Assembly (NCBI RefSeq): GCF_040115645.1
Contig: NC_089574.1
Coordinates: forward strand, 1,736,001-1,800,000
From: Euwallacea fornicatus
Lineage: Eukaryota; Arthropoda; Insecta; Coleoptera; Curculionidae
Length of the DNA: 64,000 nt
Direction: 5' to 3'
Of the stretch, positions 60,474 through 64,000 are shown in pieces (position 1 is the stretch's first letter; every line of letters starts with the position of its first letter). Made by a program: the position numbers and the translations under genes. The notes under the pieces are model-generated. The model had not been told where the DNA came from, did no database searches, and was given only the letters and a program-made list of their open reading frames with translations.

Positions 60474-60696
60474 GTAAGTTCAGTTTCAGTTAATTTGCCA
60501 TTTTGTGGTAACCTTTAAACATAGTCCTCTTCGATTAAGAAATAAATACTGTGAATTAAAAATCTGAGGTATTTCGCGTATAAAGTATATTTCTAACGGC
60601 TATGTCGAAATCTTTTGTTATTTTAATAATGGGTATCAAGGAATTTTTTATATGTTTTTCTGAATACTTTGACGGGCTTATTATGATATAACGACT
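60474..60696. other. Space between sorting nexin exon 7 and ligase IV stop
   Basis: GTAAGT at 60474 is a strong splice donor. If it is not used, the plus-strand frame reads on for 14 codons to TAA at 60516-60518, and AATAAA follows at 60541-60546. The 223 bases hold no PX-domain coding sequence. They also contain the 3' untranslated region of the ligase gene on the other strand, for which I see no standard poly-A signal. Confidence 0.6.
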
Positions 60697-63620
60697 TTAA
60701 TGCTGCGCTGTATCTTCATATATAAACCCTCTATCTTTTATCTGTATACAATCAAGATTAAATCTGCGACAGTAATCTTCTAACAATCCCCGTCTGTCCG
60801 TACGTCCATCCATAATAATTAAATTTGTCCTTTTATTTATTTGCCTGCAAACTGTACCCCTATAATATCTGAACTCTAATTCATCTTCCAACGACATATA
60901 AATAACTTCTGTGCTGTCATCGTTTATGATTTTAAATTTATCAAAATATGCGACGTAGTTTTCGAAGCTTTTCTGATTTGGCATTTTCATCATTTGTCCA
61001 AAACAAGATTGTTCGTCTAAATTTCTCATAATTTCAAAAGAGTGTTTTAATGAGTCTATCGTTGCATATTTGGTGTAGCTGTCCCCGTATCGATCCAGTT
61101 CGTCGCTCAAGCAATTTTTTATGTTGTTACCGAGGCAATAAACTTCTGCTGTTTCGTATCCCAGTAGATTGCCGTCTTGGATCACCCTAGAAAATACTGC
61201 TAGTCGGGTTGTTTGTGCATAGTAGAGGCGTAGATTAGATTATCAATGATATTCAAACAAAATGAATGTTTCTTCTTTATCGTTTCAATTCTGTGGTTTC
61301 TAAATAAAATCTTTGATTCTGGCATACTTAAATACAATTTTCGTGATTTATAGTTACTTTTGTGGAAAGAACGTAAATCTCAATTCAAATCGCATTTTTT
61401 TACCATTCCAGATGGCTATCGACGTGTACTGTATTACAAAAATGCGTAAACCATTTCTTGTTATCAACCAAGATTTTTTGGTTTGTTACAGATTCAAGGG
61501 TTTATGCAGGAGATTATTTGTCTTGAAATCTATGCGAGGTTCACGCTCAATTAAATTAAATAAAGTATTCGTAAATTAATGCTGATTTTAAAAAAATAAA
61601 AAAATTTTCATTGTTTTCACATCCGAAAAAAATCGCATTTTTTTATCATCAATATTATGTGTATATAGAAACACATATTCTTACTTTTTCCCACAATTTA
61701 CCATGTATGGAGCTCATTGTATGGAGAGATATTCGCATTGCAAATAACTATAACTGACCACCTGCATATCTATCCAAGATGGATATAATGTTATATGTAG
61801 GAATTCAATTTTCAAAATACTGTGTATAGGAAGTATGTTTAACACAATGCAAGCAATGTAATAAAACAATAGAATTGAAAATACGTACCTGTATATCCAA
61901 GATAAATCAACGACATCATAGTGGCTCCTCTTACTACATAGTTGTTTCGCTTTTTCATTATAATCTCCCACCAATACAATATCCACTGTATCATTGACTT
62001 GATAAAGTATGTGCCCACCGGCTCTCCTAATCAAAGCCTCAACATCGTCTCTAGATTTTCCTTTTTCTTGGTTAAATAAATAAAATATGTATCCTTCAAA
62101 TAAGTCCGATATCTGGCGTGTATCTTCAAATTTCACCACCTCAATAGTTCTTTTCTTAGTTCGGCGACTTTTGATATTTACAATCTCTTCCAATGTGATA
62201 TTTTTTCTATTCATTTTTATGACACTGGTGTTTTTATTTGTGAGTTCCAGCAGCTCATTCATGGTCAAGCATTCAGAAGGAGATTTGTCACTTCGAATCG
62301 TTACAATTCGTGGAAATCTTAAGGTATATGATGTTTTGTAGGATTTGTCATTGGATCTAATTAATTCTGTCGCCCGAACTACAAAAACCAAGCTATTTTC
62401 AGGTTCAATGTAGTAGTTAGGGGTCTCTTTTCCAAACACTAGAAAGGGACTGTTGAATTGATTGTCAAAGACCCTGCCTTCAGTCTTTAACTTTTCATTT
62501 AGCATATATAAATCATCTTCTTTCAATCCACTGCTAACTTTTCCGAGTGACAAATAAATTGGTTTACCTTTGTCAGTAAAACCTGATTGAACTCCAACAA
62601 TAAATGAATTTAGCTGATCTGAAGTGGAACTTGAAAATTGAGCTCCCATTACTACTAAATCCATATCATTCATTGTATCCTAAAAAAAAAATCAACTAAG
62701 AAATAAATTCAAACTAGACTTTCTGTGAAATTATTACTTGGAAATATTCTAATTTCATTTTATACCAACCAGCATTTCTGTCGCCGTATTTATACAAGGA
62801 TTCTGGGTCTTTAACAATAATCCCCTCCCCTTCGTTTTTGACTACTAGGTTAAGTTGATCAACAATATCTTGCCTCGAAGATATTTCAGTAATTTCGCTC
62901 AAAAGTATCGTGCCAGGAATGGTTTCTTTGAAGACACGTCGCAATAAATTCACTCTTTCTTTTAAAGGCCTATTAGTTAGAACTACGTCGTTTAACAAAA
63001 CCATGTCATAGACGCAAAAACAAGGTTGGTATTTCCCACTTTCTTTCAATTTTTTTACATCCAATTCCATGCCCTTAGAGCCAAATTTATGTGTGTTTTT
63101 ATTCCAAAGCATCATCTCCCCATCCAGTATTACACTTTCAACATTGTCATAAAAAACATTTTTCAATTTTGGTGAAAACACACCTAAAACGTACTTAAAA
63201 AGGTTAAGATATTTTTTTAAATATGCCATATTATTACCATCATGATCTTCTAATGTTGCACCATAATGCTGTGTATAATCAAAACCATTTCTAGAGAAAA
63301 ATTTTAAGTTTCCATTCTGCATATGCATTTGAAAGCGTTCGCCATCAAATTTATTCTCTATGTAAAAATGTTTGTGTTCAATAAAGTGTTTCTTGAACAC
63401 TACAGTGTCTACTCTTTTCGATAACATGGGCTTGAATGCCTCAAATATCTTGATGCTGAGTTCATGCAGATTAATATTACAATCATACAGCACCTCAACT
63501 GTCTTTCTTAAGCTTATATTTGACGCGAAGTAACTTGCACCATCTCTGTGATAACAATTTAATATTTTGTTGTCGTCAATTCCTAATTTCATGCTTTTGA
63601 GCAATATACGAATTATCCAT
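60697..63620 (-). CDS. LIG4: DNA ligase IV, C-terminal three quarters
   Basis: ATP-dependent ligase that seals double-strand breaks in non-homologous end joining, working in the nucleus with XRCC4 and XLF. Exons on the minus strand: 63620-62738, 62679-61889 and 61186-60697 (stop), with introns of 58 and 702 nt and consistent phases; about 720 residues. Motif I KFDGER with the adenylated Lys is at 63352-63335; motif III is SVILDGEMMLW; motif IIIa CFCVYDMVLLND; motif IV EGEGIIVKDPES; motif V GWYKMKLEYF at the end of the first exon. The OB fold follows (YIEPENSLVF, SYTLRFPRI), then BRCT1 (DLFEGYIFYLF to DVVDLSWIYR). The linker DRYGDSYTKYA is the XRCC4-binding clamp typical of ligase IV. BRCT2 ends KDRGFIYEDTAQH; the usual BRCT Trp is Gly here. 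The exon begins at RWIIRILLKSMKLG, which lies near residue 200 in vertebrate enzymes, so the DNA-binding domain is encoded beyond the window edge. Confidence 0.95.
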
Positions 63621-64000
63621 CTAAAAAACATATTATATCTCATCAGGCTAAGAATTTCTAAACCATAATAGTTTAAGCAATTTATTTTGTGCCAACTAAT
63701 ACTTAAAGCATACCATATTATATAATATACATATTTGGTATGAATTATCTTATATTAAATATAAAAGTTACCATCATATTTTCCCTGGATCTAAAGAGAA
63801 AAACAACTGAACAGAACGTTTTTGGCATATAATTAACTATTTTTTTAATAGGACACTTGGTATATTGTTATTTGAATAGACAGGCCCATGAGACCGATTT
63901 CGAAAATATAAGCTACATAGTTATACACACTTCTATCAGATTACAACTTGGATTATAGTAAATTAAAGAAATAACAGATATTATTAATCTTATTGGTACA
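63621..64000. other. Upstream intron of the ligase IV gene
   Basis: The minus-strand acceptor TTTTTTAG directly precedes the exon at 63620. The remaining 380 bases show no convincing further exon; a possible 19 nt piece between a CTCTTTAG and a GTAACT near 63755-63775 is too short to trust. The intron therefore probably continues past the window. Confidence 0.55.

Noticed and set aside
61412..61579. Possible plus-strand exon in the ligase IV intron after a good acceptor (TTTTTTACCATTCCAG), with AATAAA nearby
   Set aside because: It would join exon 7 of the sorting nexin in frame, but the 55 residues do not look like the start of a PX domain. Probably chance; cDNA would settle it.
62087..62341. 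Plus-strand open frame of 84 codons
   Set aside because: It is the antisense shadow of the ligase IV OB-fold exon.

Overview
The window is nuclear DNA of an insect; a beetle is my best guess, but no marker in the window settles this. The pointers are an AT-rich base composition, coding exons split by many very short introns (56, 58, 59 and 64 nt) with GT..AG borders, and a high density of Tc1/mariner-superfamily relics whose ends read CAGGGTG... next to TA. There are no bacterial operons, Shine-Dalgarno sites or CRISPR arrays, and I recognised no RNA genes.

Only the last 6.6 kb holds genes I can support. A plus-strand gene starts at 57509 and has seven clean exons (57509-60473). It encodes two N-terminal membrane helices and a PXA domain, as in the endoplasmic-reticulum-anchored sorting nexins, and looks most like SNX19. 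Facing it on the minus strand, 60697-63620 holds the C-terminal three quarters of DNA ligase IV: the catalytic core with ligase motifs I, III, IIIa, IV and V, the OB fold, BRCT1, the XRCC4-binding linker and BRCT2. Its N-terminal exons lie beyond the window edge. The PX and nexin-C parts of the sorting nexin are not in the 223 bases before the ligase stop. So either the ligase gene sits inside an intron of the sorting nexin, or the sorting nexin ends early at 60518, just before an AATAAA at 60541.

Positions 1-57400 are a transposon graveyard without a confident host gene. From left to right: a pogo/Tigger-like remnant (2031-2940); two oppositely oriented transposase scraps (6630-6975); a 1.45 kb element with ~330 bp inverted repeats (8202-9652) and a transposase scrap (9845-10060); a cluster of a foldback element, an internally deleted element and a Tc1 pseudogene (12232-14300); a second foldback element (16444-17098); a 1.56 kb Tc1 element abutting another Tc1 fragment (21714-23670); two TA-inserted elements placed end to end (25405-26485); a mariner 5' end (27512); a LINE reverse transcriptase split by a mariner relic (29989-31260); further scraps at 32290-32660 and 52106-52498; and elements at 40791, 47041 and 55080. 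Three local repeat systems are also present: a TGACGTCA-bearing motif (42.8-44.4 kb), a decayed ~165 bp tandem array (44.85-45.56 kb) and a fresh 60 bp tandem duplication (53971-54090).

The most notable items are the element with perfectly identical 123 bp inverted repeats, the repeated 'inverted repeat plus transposase C-terminus' architecture in separate short elements, and the sorting nexin/ligase IV overlap question.
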